Origin: Marinobacter guineae
GTDB lineage: Bacteria; Pseudomonadota; Gammaproteobacteria; Pseudomonadales; Oleiphilaceae
DNA length: 64,000 bases
Direction of reading: 5' to 3'
Assembly (NCBI RefSeq): GCF_002744735.1
Contig: NZ_KZ319340.1
Span: 1,149,030-1,213,029 of the forward strand
The notes under the pieces were generated by a model. It searched no databases, was not told the origin of the DNA, and saw only the letters and a program-made list of their open reading frames with translations. The position numbers were made by a program, and so were the translations under genes. Positions 42,640-51,351 of this stretch are shown here, one piece after another; position 1 is the stretch's first letter; the number at the start of each line of letters is the position of its first letter.

Positions 42640-43374
42640 ATGCACTGGATTCTGTTGCGGGGCCTGACACGGGAGCGAGCGCACTGGGGAGACTTTCCGG
42701 CCCTCCTGCGGGATAGGTTCCCGGACCACCACTTTCACGCTGTCGATCTGCCCGGTACGGGTGTGCACTATCGGGATACCAGTCCGGCCTCCGTGGCCGG
42801 TATTCGTGAAAAAGTCTGTGAGCAGGTAAGTCATATCCCCAAGCCATTCAGTCTCCTGGCGCTCTCCATGGGGGGGATGGTTGCTCTGGACTGGGCCCAG
42901 AACGTGCCCGAAGGTGAAATTCAGAATCTGATCCTGATCAACACCAGTTCCGGCTTCAGCCCGACGTGGCAACGAATGCGCCCAGGGGCCTGGCCCCGGG
43001 TTCTAAGGCTGTTGGGCCGCAAGGAATTGTTTGACCGTGAACGGGACATCCTCCGGCTCACCTGCAATCGTGAGGTTCCGTTGTCCCTGGCGAAACAGTG
43101 GTACAGCATTCAGCGCCAGCGCCCGGTCAGCACCCGCAATGCCATGAACCAGATGGCGGCGGCTGCGCGTTACATGCCAGGGCAGAAACGCCCTCTGCCG
43201 GACGCCTTGTTGCTGGCCAGCCGTGGTGACCGCATCGTTCACTGGCGTTGCAGTGCGGCCCTGGAAGAGCGCTGGCAGTGGACATTGAAGTTGCATCCTG
43301 ATGCCGGCCATGACCTGCCCCTGGATGAGCCGGAGTGGATCATCCAGCAGATTCGCAGCTGGTTGCCTCGCTAG
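42640..43374 (+). CDS. Alpha/beta hydrolase
   Basis: 244 residues. Nucleophile elbow ALSMGGM (about 76-82), oxyanion-type region near LLRGLTRERAHWGDF, acid in ASRGDRIV (Asp about 192), and catalytic His in HPDAGHDLPLDEPEWI. Resembles BioH- or esterase-type small hydrolases without a signal peptide. It starts one base after the M14 peptidase stop, so the two are cotranscribed and may act on one substrate, for example an acyl-amino-acid or ester-linked product. Confidence 0.82.
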   Translation: MHWILLRGLTRERAHWGDFPALLRDRFPDHHFHAVDLPGTGVHYRDTSPASVAGIREKVCEQVSHIPKPFSLLALSMGGMVALDWAQNVPEGEIQNLILINTSSGFSPTWQRMRPGAWPRVLRLLGRKELFDRERDILRLTCNREVPLSLAKQWYSIQRQRPVSTRNAMNQMAAAARYMPGQKRPLPDALLLASRGDRIVHWRCSAALEERWQWTLKLHPDAGHDLPLDEPEWIIQQIRSWLPR

Positions 43375-43467
43375 CATTGGTTGCTTGACGCAACTCTTCT
43401 TTCCAGTCAGTCTTTCGGTTTTATCCTTTCATACTGCCAGAGATCATCAGGAACGGAGCCCATAACA

Positions 43468-44085
43468 ATGAAAATCTTCGAGACCAAAACTGCCCCAAAC
43501 CCCCGACGCGTGCGCATGTTCATGGCCGAAAAGGGCCTTCTCGACAAAGCAGAATTCATCGAAATCGACCTGCAAAAGGGTGAAAACCTGACTCCCGAGT
43601 ATGTTGCCCGCAATCCCATGAAAAAAGTGCCGGTGATGGAACTGGACGACGGTACCTGTATTGCCGAAACCATGGCGATCTGCCGCTACTTCGAAGAAAG
43701 CTACCCGGATACTCCGAGCCTGCTGGGTGACACGCCGCTGGAAAAAGCGCAGCTTGAGCAGTGGCTGCGCTGGATTGAGATGTCCTTGTTTATGCCGGCA
43801 GGTATGTGTTTCCAGCACACCACGGGGTACTTCAAGGACCGGATGAATCCGATCAAGGAATGGGGTGAAGAATGTGGCAAGAGTGTCGAGAAATTCATGC
43901 ACTTCTTGAACAAACATCTGGAAGATCAGGAATACATCTGCTGCGACCGGTTCACTGCCGCGGACATCAATGCTTTCACCGCCATCGCCTTTGCGCGGGT
44001 GGTCAATATCCGCATCAAGCCGGAGCAGACCAATCTCCAGGCCTGGTATGACCGCATCAAGGCGCGACCTTCGGCTCAGGCCTGA
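43468..44085 (+). CDS. Glutathione S-transferase family protein
   Basis: 205 residues from ATG 43468 (MKIFETKTAPNPRRVRMFMAEKG), a start supported by the GGAAC/GGAG stretch before it; the open frame begins earlier at 43381 but that is not coding. Thioredoxin-like half with the NPRRVRMF catalytic-site loop, NPMKKVPVMELDDGTCIAETMAICRYFEE glutathione-binding region, and a helical half ending EQTNLQAWYDRIKARPSA. A typical soluble bacterial GST; its electrophile is unknown. About 90 bases after the hydrolase, maybe its own unit. Confidence 0.9.
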   Translation: MKIFETKTAPNPRRVRMFMAEKGLLDKAEFIEIDLQKGENLTPEYVARNPMKKVPVMELDDGTCIAETMAICRYFEESYPDTPSLLGDTPLEKAQLEQWLRWIEMSLFMPAGMCFQHTTGYFKDRMNPIKEWGEECGKSVEKFMHFLNKHLEDQEYICCDRFTAADINAFTAIAFARVVNIRIKPEQTNLQAWYDRIKARPSAQA

Positions 44086-44139
44086 GCCCCGGTCAGGGCC
44101 CCAATGGCCGGACTTCGGTCAAAAAAGCCCGCAATATGG

Positions 44140-45273
44140 TTACCCGGTAACCCGGCAGGCTACCTCGACCCGGTTGCGGCCGTTACGCTTGGCGAGATAC
44201 AAGGCCTCATCGGCCCGACCGACGATGGCTTCGACAGTATCATCCGTTTGAAAGCTGGCCACACCCAGACTGATGGTCTGGGTTATCGGTTGGCCATGGG
44301 CGTCAATCGCAGGGATCATGGCCTCCCGGAGCTTTTCCGCAACCTCCCGGAGCTTTTCCGCAACCTCCCGAGCGCCCTCCATGGGGGTATCCGGCAGCAG
44401 CACCAGCAGCTCTTCGCCGCCCCAGCGGCAGAGTGCGTCCTGGTGTCGGAGTGCGACTTTCAGCCGTCTCGCAGTCTCTCGCAGAACCAGGTCACCCGTG
44501 TCGTGGCCCCAGGTATCGTTCACTCGCTTGAACAGGTCCAGATCGCCCAGCACCAGACTGAAGGGCACATCAGCCCGTTTTGCCCGTTGCAGCTCATGAT
44601 CCATCAGGGGTTCCATGGCGCGACGGGTGAGGAGTCCGGTTAGCGGATCGGTGGACGCCACCTCCCGGAGTTGCTGACGAGCCAGGAATTCGCTGGTCAG
44701 AATATGCCGCAACGCCGTCATTACAATCATGCCGATGACCATCATCATTAGCGGGTCGAAGACCAGTGGTCCGACGTCCTCCAATGCAATATCAAGAAAA
44801 ACCGCCAGACTGGCAAACGTCGCTATCGGTAGCAGGAACAGCAAGGGCCAGTCGCGGAGCCCCCGGACCGAGAGCATGGAAGCGCCGAAGAAGCTGATCA
44901 CCAGGCCATTGCTGATCTGGTGAAACTCGTTGGTACCGTTTTTCAGGTGGAGCAGTAAAAGCGCCAGGATCATGACCATCAATGACAGCGCCAGCAGCTG
45001 TAACAGCAGCCGGCCAGAGCAGCGTGGTTTCCCGAAGTAGTGTGTGGACAGCGCGGTCAGCGCCACAAGAATAACCGGCATCCGGATAGCAAACTCGGTT
45101 ACCAGGAGGTTGGAGCTGTGGAAGCTGCGGATGTCGTGGGAAAACTGGTACACGACCACGGTAATTAGCAGTATCCAGGCCGCAACCACGACAAATTTTT
45201 GCTCTACCGCCTGGGTATGAGCCTCGTGGGCGGATTGCCACTTCTGGGGTACAACCGGCGGTGAATAGAACAT
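44140..45273 (-). CDS. Membrane-bound diguanylate cyclase (GGDEF)
   Basis: 377 residues. About six membrane segments in residues 25-200 form an N-terminal sensor of unknown ligand; the GGDEF domain occupies about 210-375. The active site is GGEEL (285-289), a functional variant, so c-di-GMP synthesis is likely. No RxxD inhibitory site is obvious upstream (EVASTDPLTGLLTRRAM precedes the core). A 21-base tandem duplication (44322-44363) places a repeated EKLREVA unit in the cyclase domain about 15-30 residues past the active site. Single gene, convergent with the GST. Confidence 0.9.
   Translation of the reverse strand: MFYSPPVVPQKWQSAHEAHTQAVEQKFVVVAAWILLITVVVYQFSHDIRSFHSSNLLVTEFAIRMPVILVALTALSTHYFGKPRCSGRLLLQLLALSLMVMILALLLLHLKNGTNEFHQISNGLVISFFGASMLSVRGLRDWPLLFLLPIATFASLAVFLDIALEDVGPLVFDPLMMMVIGMIVMTALRHILTSEFLARQQLREVASTDPLTGLLTRRAMEPLMDHELQRAKRADVPFSLVLGDLDLFKRVNDTWGHDTGDLVLRETARRLKVALRHQDALCRWGGEELLVLLPDTPMEGAREVAEKLREVAEKLREAMIPAIDAHGQPITQTISLGVASFQTDDTVEAIVGRADEALYLAKRNGRNRVEVACRVTG
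44322..44363 (-). repeat. In-frame 21-bp tandem duplication in the diguanylate cyclase gene
   Basis: Two identical 21-base units (44322-44342 and 44343-44363) followed by a partial third. On the minus strand they encode repeats of REVAEKL, extending a helix by seven residues. A length in whole heptads keeps helix phase. Origin by slippage is likely; the number of units may vary between strains. Confidence 0.85.
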
Positions 45274-45488
45274 CCGGGAAAACTCTTTTTTTGATTTTTG
45301 ATCGCTTGTTCATTCTTTACCACGAAGCCCGTTTTAACAATGCCGTAAAGTGCTTACCTATTTGGAGTAACGGGCGCAGGGCGGAGTGTGTTTTAGGTGG
45401 TAGAGGCCCTGTTGTCAAAACGCTAGAATGAAGCGCCGCTCGGAACCAGTTCAGGCGGTGTTTCACTTCTTTATCAGGTACACGCCTC

Positions 45489-46103
45489 ATGCCACAGTCC
45501 CCACGCCTGCAATGCGCTCTGGATGCCATCGATGAAGCCAATCTGGCAGATCCGAACCGGGAACAGGTTGGCGACGAGCTGCTTCCCAAGGAGTATGCCT
45601 ATAGCCTGCATATGACTCGCTGGTTGTTCGAGCTGGAGGCCGATCCATCAGAGCGCATGCAGATCGCCTGCCGGGCCCAGCACATCGAGCGCTGGACGAT
45701 GCCGCGCAAGGATTACCCGGAGGGCCGCAAGGCCTACTATCAATGGCGCCAGGCCTGTGGCCGGATGCATGGGCGCCGGGCGGCGGAAATCATGGCGGAC
45801 TGTGGCTACCCTGCGGGCGAATGCGAGCGGGTGGAAACGATTCTGACCAAGCGCGAGCTCCGGCAGGATGAGGACACCCAGCTTCTTGAGGATGTTGCCT
45901 GCATGGTGTTCCTTGAGCGTTATTTCGCGGATTTCTACGAAGAAAAGGCGGATTACGACCGGGAGAAGTGGCTACGCATCGTGCGCCGGACCTGGGGCAA
46001 GATGTCACCCCGTGGGCATGAGGCGGCGCTCAGGCTTGCTGAGGGAATGCCGGCGCATTTATTGGCGTTGCTACAGGAAGCTTTGTCGGAACCTGAGGCC
46101 TGA
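45489..46103 (+). CDS. DUF4202 family protein
   Basis: 204 residues, soluble and mainly helical, with no known function in the family. Conserved-looking features are SLHMTRWLFELEADPSERMQIACRAQHIERW (about 37-67) and PRKDYPEGRKAYYQWRQACGRMHGRRAAEIM (about 71-100), rich in His, Arg and Trp. The His-x-Arg-rich helices may form a metal or nucleotide pocket, but nothing catalytic is provable. It is followed by the palindrome copy 2 and convergent trpC. Isolated gene. Confidence 0.8.
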   Translation: MPQSPRLQCALDAIDEANLADPNREQVGDELLPKEYAYSLHMTRWLFELEADPSERMQIACRAQHIERWTMPRKDYPEGRKAYYQWRQACGRMHGRRAAEIMADCGYPAGECERVETILTKRELRQDEDTQLLEDVACMVFLERYFADFYEEKADYDREKWLRIVRRTWGKMSPRGHEAALRLAEGMPAHLLALLQEALSEPEA

Positions 46104-46114
46104 TGGGTGCATGC

Positions 46115-46221
46115 GAGTCAGCGGGTAAGGCTTGCCAAAATACGCTGTAAATACGTCCGTGTACGCTCGGCTCCGCCATCCATGGCTCCGCACGATTTTG
46201 GCAAGCCTTACCCGCTGACTC
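46115..46221. repeat. Intergenic palindrome copy 2 (conserved core, site-specific arms)
   Basis: A perfect 27-bp inverted repeat (46115-46141 against 46195-46221) encloses 53 bases. The core matches copy 1 at 21094-21152 closely (GTAAATACGTCC, GCTCGG, the GCCATCCATGGC mini-hairpin) while the arms differ. It separates the convergent 3' ends of DUF4202 and trpC, only 12 to 17 bases from each stop. No T run. Confidence 0.88.
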
Positions 46222-46237
46222 ACCCCATCTGAAGGAG

Positions 46238-47059
46238 TCAGCCCTCAGGGAAAAACAGCTCTTGGAGTTTTTGTCCCGGTTCCTTTGCTCGCATAAACGA
46301 TTCACCGACCAAAAAGCCATAAATGCCACGGCTGGTCATCGCGCCCACATCATTTCTGGTCATGATGCCGCTTTCGGTGATGGTGAGGCGATCTGCAGAA
46401 ATCCGCTCGTGCAAATCGAAGGTGGTGTCCAGGGAAACATCGAAGGTGTGGAGGTTACGGTTGTTAATGCCCACCAGTGGTGTTTTCAGGGTTAGTGCAT
46501 CATCCAGTTCCTCACCGTTGTGCACTTCCACCAGAACATCCAGACCGATGTCGTGGGCGATGCCTTCGAGTTCCTGCACCTGGTCCCTGGTGAGGCAGGC
46601 AGCGATCAGCAGGATGCAGTCGGCCCCGATAGCCCGGCTTTCATAGACCTGGTAGGGCGCGACCATGAAGTCCTTTCGGATCACCGGTAGACTGCAGGCA
46701 TTGCGGGCGGCGACCAGATAGTCCTCGTGGCCCTGGAAGAAATCTTTGTCGGTGAGCACCGACAGACAGGCGGCGCCGCCTTTTTCGTAGCTTTCGGCAA
46801 TGGCTTCCGGTTCGAACGGGTCACGGAGAATGCCCTTGCTGGGCGAGGCCTTCTTGATTTCGGCGATGACGGCGGGCGTTCGGGCTTCAATCCGCGTACG
46901 CAAGGCATTCGCGAAGCCTCTCGCCGTCGGCAGGTCTCCCGCCATGGCCTTTAAGTCGTCGATGCTGACCTTGGTCTTGCGCTCGTCGATTTCTTCCCAC
47001 TTCCGATCAACGATCTTCCGAAGAATCGTAGGTGTCTTTTCCAAATGTCTGTCAGTCAT
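46238..47059 (-). CDS. trpC: Indole-3-glycerol phosphate synthase
   Basis: Closes the indole ring in tryptophan synthesis. 273 residues, a TIM barrel of stand-alone TrpC type without the fused TrpF domain seen in E. coli. Seen are [15 protein letters not shown] (catalytic lysine and phosphate loop), [31 protein letters not shown] with the catalytic Lys-Asp pair, and [15 protein letters not shown] with the Asn and His region. Downstream of trpD on the same strand but separated by the 184-base palindrome copy 3, so its expression relative to trpD may be altered. Confidence 0.96.
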   Translation of the reverse strand: MTDRHLEKTPTILRKIVDRKWEEIDERKTKVSIDDLKAMAGDLPTARGFANALRTRIEARTPAVIAEIKKASPSKGILRDPFEPEAIAESYEKGGAACLSVLTDKDFFQGHEDYLVAARNACSLPVIRKDFMVAPYQVYESRAIGADCILLIAACLTRDQVQELEGIAHDIGLDVLVEVHNGEELDDALTLKTPLVGINNRNLHTFDVSLDTTFDLHERISADRLTITESGIMTRNDVGAMTSRGIYGFLVGESFMRAKEPGQKLQELFFPEG

Positions 47060-47087
47060 ATCAGGCCCGTAAAAAGTATGCGAGAGG

Positions 47088-47271
47088 TGGTGGGGTGTCC
47101 CTTCCGAAACTGTCTGCAGCCATGGATGGCTGCAGCCAAGCCCTACATGGGTTCGACCGAGCGCTTATGAAGCAAAGCTTCATGCGAAAGGCGAACGGCA
47201 ACAATCTGCGATTGTTGACTGGACCCCGCCAGGGGGATTCACGGGCGTGTTTCGGAAGGGACACCCCACCA
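47088..47271. repeat. Intergenic palindrome copy 3, long variant, inside the trp operon
   Basis: A perfect 23-bp inverted repeat (47088-47110 against 47249-47271) encloses 138 bases. The interior holds CTGCAGCCAT/ATGGCTGCAG (47114-47135), ATGAAGC/GCTTCAT (47167-47183) and AACAATC/GATTGTT (47200-47216). Reverse-complemented, its ends match the core of copies 1 and 2 (CACGCCCGTGAATCC; ATGTAGGGCTTGG), and about 85 bases seem inserted in between. It lies between trpD and trpC. Confidence 0.82.
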
Positions 47272-47303
47272 GCTCGTCCGGCTGCAATCTCAGCAGGCCG
47301 GGA

Positions 47304-48332
47304 TCAAAAACATTGAGAAAAGTCAGCCAACTCGGACATCTTGCCCGCCGCCAGACCAGAACCCATAGCGTCCAGTGCCATATCCACACCTTCTTTGGCT
47401 GTGCCTGCCAGACCGGCGACGTAGATGGCCGCGCCGGCGTTCAGGGCAATCAGATCCCGGGCCTTCTCGGCCATCTCATCGTGACCACGGCCAAAGGCGG
47501 CCTTGATCAGGGCGAGAGACTCGTCCGCGGTGTCCACGCTCAGGCCCATCAGCGACTGGCTCTTGATGCCCAGGTCTTCCGGGGTGATATCGTATTCGGT
47601 AATTTTGCCATTTTTCAGTTCCGCCACATGGGTGGCACTGGCCAGGCTGATTTCATCCAGACCGTCCTTTGAACATACCACCATGATGTGCTCCGCACCC
47701 AGGCGTTGAAGCACCTCCGCCATCGGCCGGCAGAGTTCCCGGGTGAATACGCCCACGAGCTGACGTTTAACGCCTGCCGGATTGGTCATCGGGCCGAGGA
47801 TGTTGAAGAGGGTGCGGCAGCCCAGTTCCTTGCGGGGGCCGATGGCGTGTTTCATGGCGCCGTGGTGGGCCGGGGCGAACATGAAGCCGACGCCGATTTC
47901 CTCGACGCAGCGGGCCACTTCCTCGGGTTTCATGCTGAGGTTGATGCCCACTTTTTCCAGCAGATCTGCGCTGCCACTTTTTGAGGATACGGCCCGGTTG
48001 CCATGCTTGGCCACGAAACCGCCGGCCGCCGCCACCACGAAGGATGCGGCAGAGGATACGTTGAAGAGGTTGGCGCCATCACCGCCGGTGCCGACTATAT
48101 CGACCAGAGGCTCGGCGTTCACGGTGACCTTTGTCGCCAACTCGCGCATTACCTCAGTCGCACCGGTGATTTCGTCGATGGTTTCGCTTTTCAGGCGCAG
48201 CCCCATAAGAAACGCGCCGATCTGGGCGTCCGTCGCCTCGCCGTTCATGACGATGCGCATCACGTCCTTCATTTCCTCCCGGGACAGGTCCAGGTTGGAG
48301 GCAATGCGGTTGAGAGCTTCTTTCATGTCCAT
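47304..48332 (-). CDS. trpD: Anthranilate phosphoribosyltransferase
   Basis: Transfers the phosphoribosyl group to anthranilate. 342 residues of the nucleoside phosphorylase-like TrpD family. The PRPP-binding loop is [21 protein letters not shown] (about 77-97) and [21 protein letters not shown] (about 108-128), with the magnesium-binding Asp-Glu after [14 protein letters not shown]. Stand-alone, not fused to TrpG. 11 bases after trpG. Downstream comes the palindrome copy 3 and trpC. Confidence 0.97.
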   Translation of the reverse strand: MDMKEALNRIASNLDLSREEMKDVMRIVMNGEATDAQIGAFLMGLRLKSETIDEITGATEVMRELATKVTVNAEPLVDIVGTGGDGANLFNVSSAASFVVAAAGGFVAKHGNRAVSSKSGSADLLEKVGINLSMKPEEVARCVEEIGVGFMFAPAHHGAMKHAIGPRKELGCRTLFNILGPMTNPAGVKRQLVGVFTRELCRPMAEVLQRLGAEHIMVVCSKDGLDEISLASATHVAELKNGKITEYDITPEDLGIKSQSLMGLSVDTADESLALIKAAFGRGHDEMAEKARDLIALNAGAAIYVAGLAGTAKEGVDMALDAMGSGLAAGKMSELADFSQCF

Positions 48333-48343
48333 GTGTCGGCCTC

Positions 48344-48925
48344 TTATTGGGTTCTCAGAAAGTTGCGCAGCAGCTCGTGACCCTGCTCGGTCATAATAGA
48401 TTCCGGATGGAACTGCACGCCCTCGATTGGCAATGTCCTGTGGCGCACCCCCATGATTTCCTCGATGGAGCCATCGTCGTTGCGGGTCCAGGCGGTCACT
48501 TCCAGGCAGTCTGGCAGGGTGGTCTTGTCGATCACCAGGCTATGGTAGCGGGTGGCCTGCAGAGGGTTACTCAGGCCCCGGAAAACCCCGGTGTCCTTGT
48601 GGAACACCGGCGACACTTTGCCATGCATCACCCGCCCGGCGCGAATGATGTCGCCGCCGTACACCTGGCCAATGGCCTGGTGGCCCAGGCAGATACCCAG
48701 GATAGGCAGCTTGCCGGCAAAGTGGCGGATGGCTGCCATGGAGATGCCGGCCTCGTTGGGGGTGCAAGGGCCGGGGGAGATCACCAGGCGCTCAGGCTTC
48801 AGGGCTTCAATTTCTTCAATGGTGATTTCATCGTTGCGGTACACCTGTACGTCTGCGCCCAGCTCCGCCAGGTACTGCACCACGTTGTAGGTGAAGGAAT
48901 CGTAGTTATCGATCATCAGCAACAT
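48344..48925 (-). CDS. trpG: Anthranilate synthase component II, glutamine amidotransferase
   Basis: Supplies ammonia from glutamine to TrpE. 193 residues, class I glutamine amidotransferase. Catalytic Cys in [16 protein letters not shown] (about 75-90), the oxyanion loop VISPGPCTP, and the His-Glu of [11 protein letters not shown] close to the C-terminus. It follows trpE by 16 bases. Single-function, unlike fused TrpGD. Some relatives also serve p-aminobenzoate synthesis (PabA), but the trp neighbours settle the main role. Confidence 0.97.
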   Translation of the reverse strand: MLLMIDNYDSFTYNVVQYLAELGADVQVYRNDEITIEEIEALKPERLVISPGPCTPNEAGISMAAIRHFAGKLPILGICLGHQAIGQVYGGDIIRAGRVMHGKVSPVFHKDTGVFRGLSNPLQATRYHSLVIDKTTLPDCLEVTAWTRNDDGSIEEIMGVRHRTLPIEGVQFHPESIMTEQGHELLRNFLRTQ

Positions 48926-48941
48926 AATCCGTTCCTCCGCC

Positions 48942-50429
48942 TCAGTGGTCGAAATCGTTGTAGGTCATGGCGACCGCGCGGAAAATGGCGCGGCCTTTGT
49001 TCATGGTTTCCTTCCACTCAAGACGGGGCACCGAATCGGCCACCACGCCGGCGCCGGCCTGGATATGCAGGGTTTTGTCCTTGATCACGGCGGTACGGAT
49101 GGCGATGGCCGTGTCCATGTTGCCGTTGAACGACAGGTAACCCACGGCACCGCCGTAAACGCCGCGTTTGACCGGCTCCAGCTCGTCGATGATTTCCATG
49201 GCCCGGATCTTCGGTGCACCACTGAGGGTGCCGGCGGGCAGGGTGGCGCGCAGGACATCCAGGCAGCTGGTGTTCTCTTTCAGGCGGCCGGTGACATTGG
49301 AGACAATGTGCATCACGTGGGAGTAGCGCTCCACGATCATCTTGTCGGTCAGGCGCACGGTGCCGGTTTCCGATACCCGGCCGGCGTCGTTGCGGCCCAG
49401 GTCGATCAGCATCAGGTGCTCGGCAATTTCCTTGGGGTCAGCCAGCAGCTCGGTTTCCAGCGCCTTGTCCTCGGCATCGGTGGCGCCACGCTTGCGGGTA
49501 CCGGCGATGGGCCGCACGGTGACTTCCTCGTCTTCCACACGGGCCAGGATTTCCGGGGAGGAGCCAACGATGTGGAAGTCCTCCAGATCCAGGAAATACA
49601 TGTAGGGGGACGGGTTCAATACCCGAAGCGAGCGGTACAGGTTCAGCGGTGGCGCCTCGAAAGGAATCGACATGCGCTGGGAGATCACGGTCTGCATGAC
49701 ATCGCCGTCGAGCACATAGCCCTTGATCTTGTCCACTGCGGCTTCGAATTTGTCCTGGGTAAAGCCGGAGATGAAGTCGCTCTCATCCACTGTCTTGCCA
49801 CGAAGGTGTTCGGGAGTACGTGGCGCGTCGGCGGTTTGCCGGTGCAGACGGTTCTCCAGTTCATCAATTCGAGTCTGGGCCTTGTCAAAGGCGCCTTCCA
49901 AGGCAGGATCGGCATGCACAATCAGGTGCAGTTTGCCGCGCAGGTTGTCGAAAACCACGATCTCGTTGGACACCATCAGCAGGATGTCCGGCGTGCCGAT
50001 GCGATCGGGCGGACAACTCTTTCGCAGCCGCTTTTCGATGTAGCGCACGGTGTCGTATCCGAAGTAGCCCACCAGGCCGCCGTTGAAGCGGGGCAGCTCG
50101 TCCAGGTCCGGTGCGTGGAAGCGCTTCTGGTAGGTCTCGACGAAGGCCAGTGGGTCGTCCACCTCGTTTGTTTCCACAATCTCACCGCCGCGGCTGATCT
50201 CTACACGGTGATCAAATACCTTCAGCACTTCGTGGCTGGGTAAACCGATAATCGAGTAACGGCCCCATTTTTCGCCGCCCTGAACGGATTCAAACAGGTA
50301 GGAATAAGGCCCGCTGGCCAGCTTGAGGTAGGTGCTCAGAGGTGTGTCGAGGTCGGCCAGCACTTCGCGGTAAACGGGGATGCGGTTAAAGCCGGCGCCG
50401 GCGAGCTCGGAGAATTGCTCGGGTGTCAT
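48942..50429 (-). CDS. trpE: Anthranilate synthase component I
   Basis: Converts chorismate and ammonia to anthranilate. 495 residues from ATG 50429 ([22 protein letters not shown]); an upstream extension to 50483 is less likely. The N-terminal part carries the tryptophan feedback site ELSG-like [15 protein letters not shown]. The chorismate-binding part shows [49 protein letters not shown] and [23 protein letters not shown], ending with the [11 protein letters not shown]. First gene of the trpEGDC group; a short leader frame lies at 50516-50557. Confidence 0.97.
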   Translation of the reverse strand: MTPEQFSELAGAGFNRIPVYREVLADLDTPLSTYLKLASGPYSYLFESVQGGEKWGRYSIIGLPSHEVLKVFDHRVEISRGGEIVETNEVDDPLAFVETYQKRFHAPDLDELPRFNGGLVGYFGYDTVRYIEKRLRKSCPPDRIGTPDILLMVSNEIVVFDNLRGKLHLIVHADPALEGAFDKAQTRIDELENRLHRQTADAPRTPEHLRGKTVDESDFISGFTQDKFEAAVDKIKGYVLDGDVMQTVISQRMSIPFEAPPLNLYRSLRVLNPSPYMYFLDLEDFHIVGSSPEILARVEDEEVTVRPIAGTRKRGATDAEDKALETELLADPKEIAEHLMLIDLGRNDAGRVSETGTVRLTDKMIVERYSHVMHIVSNVTGRLKENTSCLDVLRATLPAGTLSGAPKIRAMEIIDELEPVKRGVYGGAVGYLSFNGNMDTAIAIRTAVIKDKTLHIQAGAGVVADSVPRLEWKETMNKGRAIFRAVAMTYNDFDH

Positions 50430-50515
50430 GGTACGGTTTCCTGAATCTGATCTGCATTGTGGACGAAAGCCTGGTGCTTCCATCAGGTGCTGCGGTCTCG
50501 ACAGGCAGGTGCCAG

Positions 50516-50557
50516 TCAGCCGCCGGGCTTGCTCAGCCAGTGCGCCATCGCCACCAT
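50516..50557 (-). promoter_or_regulatory. Candidate trp leader peptide upstream of trpE
   Basis: A 13-codon frame on the minus strand, [13 protein letters not shown], ending in TGA about 86 bases before the trpE start. It contains one Trp codon. In Pseudomonas putida trpE is known to be controlled by attenuation with a leader peptide, so a leader is expected here. I see no convincing terminator with a T run after it, so the mechanism is not proven. Confidence 0.45.
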
Positions 50558-50661
50558 CGTGTCGCGCGGGTGGTCAGGATGCCTCGCGCTGCAATCAGAT
50601 TCAGTCCCTGCACGGCAGGAATCTCCCGTAAAGAAGTGCTCAATGTAAGTTCCTTGTGAGA

Positions 50662-51351
50662 TTACAAAAGCTCGGCCAGCGAATCAACAACTGCGTCGGC
50701 GCCGAGCGTATCGACCGCAGGCCCATAGTTGTAACCGTAGCGGACTGCCACGCAGGGTATGCCGGCCGCTAATGCCGCGTTAATGTCTGTTGCGGAATCC
50801 CCCACCATCACCGTGGTACCGCGGGTTCCGCCCAAAGCCTCCATGGCATGAAGCAGCGGAGCCGGGTCCGGTTTTTTCACCGGCAGGGTGTCACCGCCAA
50901 CGCTCAGGTCGAACCAGTGATCGAGGCCCATCTGCTCGAGCAGGGGCGCCACAAACTGTTCCGGTTTATTAGTGACCACGCCCAGCCGACAGCCCTGCTG
51001 TTTCAGGTGGGTCAGGCACGCTTCGACACCGGCATAGACCACCGAATGCCGGCCATTAAGGGTGCCATAGGCGTGGTAAAAAATCGCCAGGGCGTCCTTG
51101 AACAAGGCGTCGTCTTTCGGCCGTGCCGGTTCCCAGTCCACCTGCCCGGCCAGGGCACGGCGCACCAGAATACTCGCGCCGTTGCCGACCCACTGCCGTA
51201 CCCGATCAATACCGACCGGTGAACGGCCCAGGTGCTCCAGCATCTGGTCGACAGCCGCCGACAGATCCGGCGCACTGTCCACCAGGGTGCCGTCCAGGTC
51301 GAACAGGGCAACGCCCGGCCAGCGGGTACTGAACAATCCCGCCAGGCTCAT
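50662..51351 (-). CDS. gph: Phosphoglycolate phosphatase
   Basis: Removes phosphate from 2-phosphoglycolate, a by-product of DNA end repair. 229 residues of the HAD family: nucleophile motif [10 protein letters not shown] (about 16-25), motif II VTNKPE (about 126-131), Lys in [13 protein letters not shown] (about 160-172), and motif [19 protein letters not shown] (about 185-201). The ATG overlaps the rpe stop by four bases, the usual rpe-gph order next to trpE. Substrate range in such HAD enzymes may be wide. Confidence 0.93.
   Translation of the reverse strand: MSLAGLFSTRWPGVALFDLDGTLVDSAPDLSAAVDQMLEHLGRSPVGIDRVRQWVGNGASILVRRALAGQVDWEPARPKDDALFKDALAIFYHAYGTLNGRHSVVYAGVEACLTHLKQQGCRLGVVTNKPEQFVAPLLEQMGLDHWFDLSVGGDTLPVKKPDPAPLLHAMEALGGTRGTTVMVGDSATDINAALAAGIPCVAVRYGYNYGPAVDTLGADAVVDSLAELL

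Noticed and set aside
48945-50243. 432-codon plus-strand frame opposite trpE
   Set aside because: trpE is complete and motif-rich on the minus strand; this frame shows the usual valine/glycine/histidine bias of a shadow.
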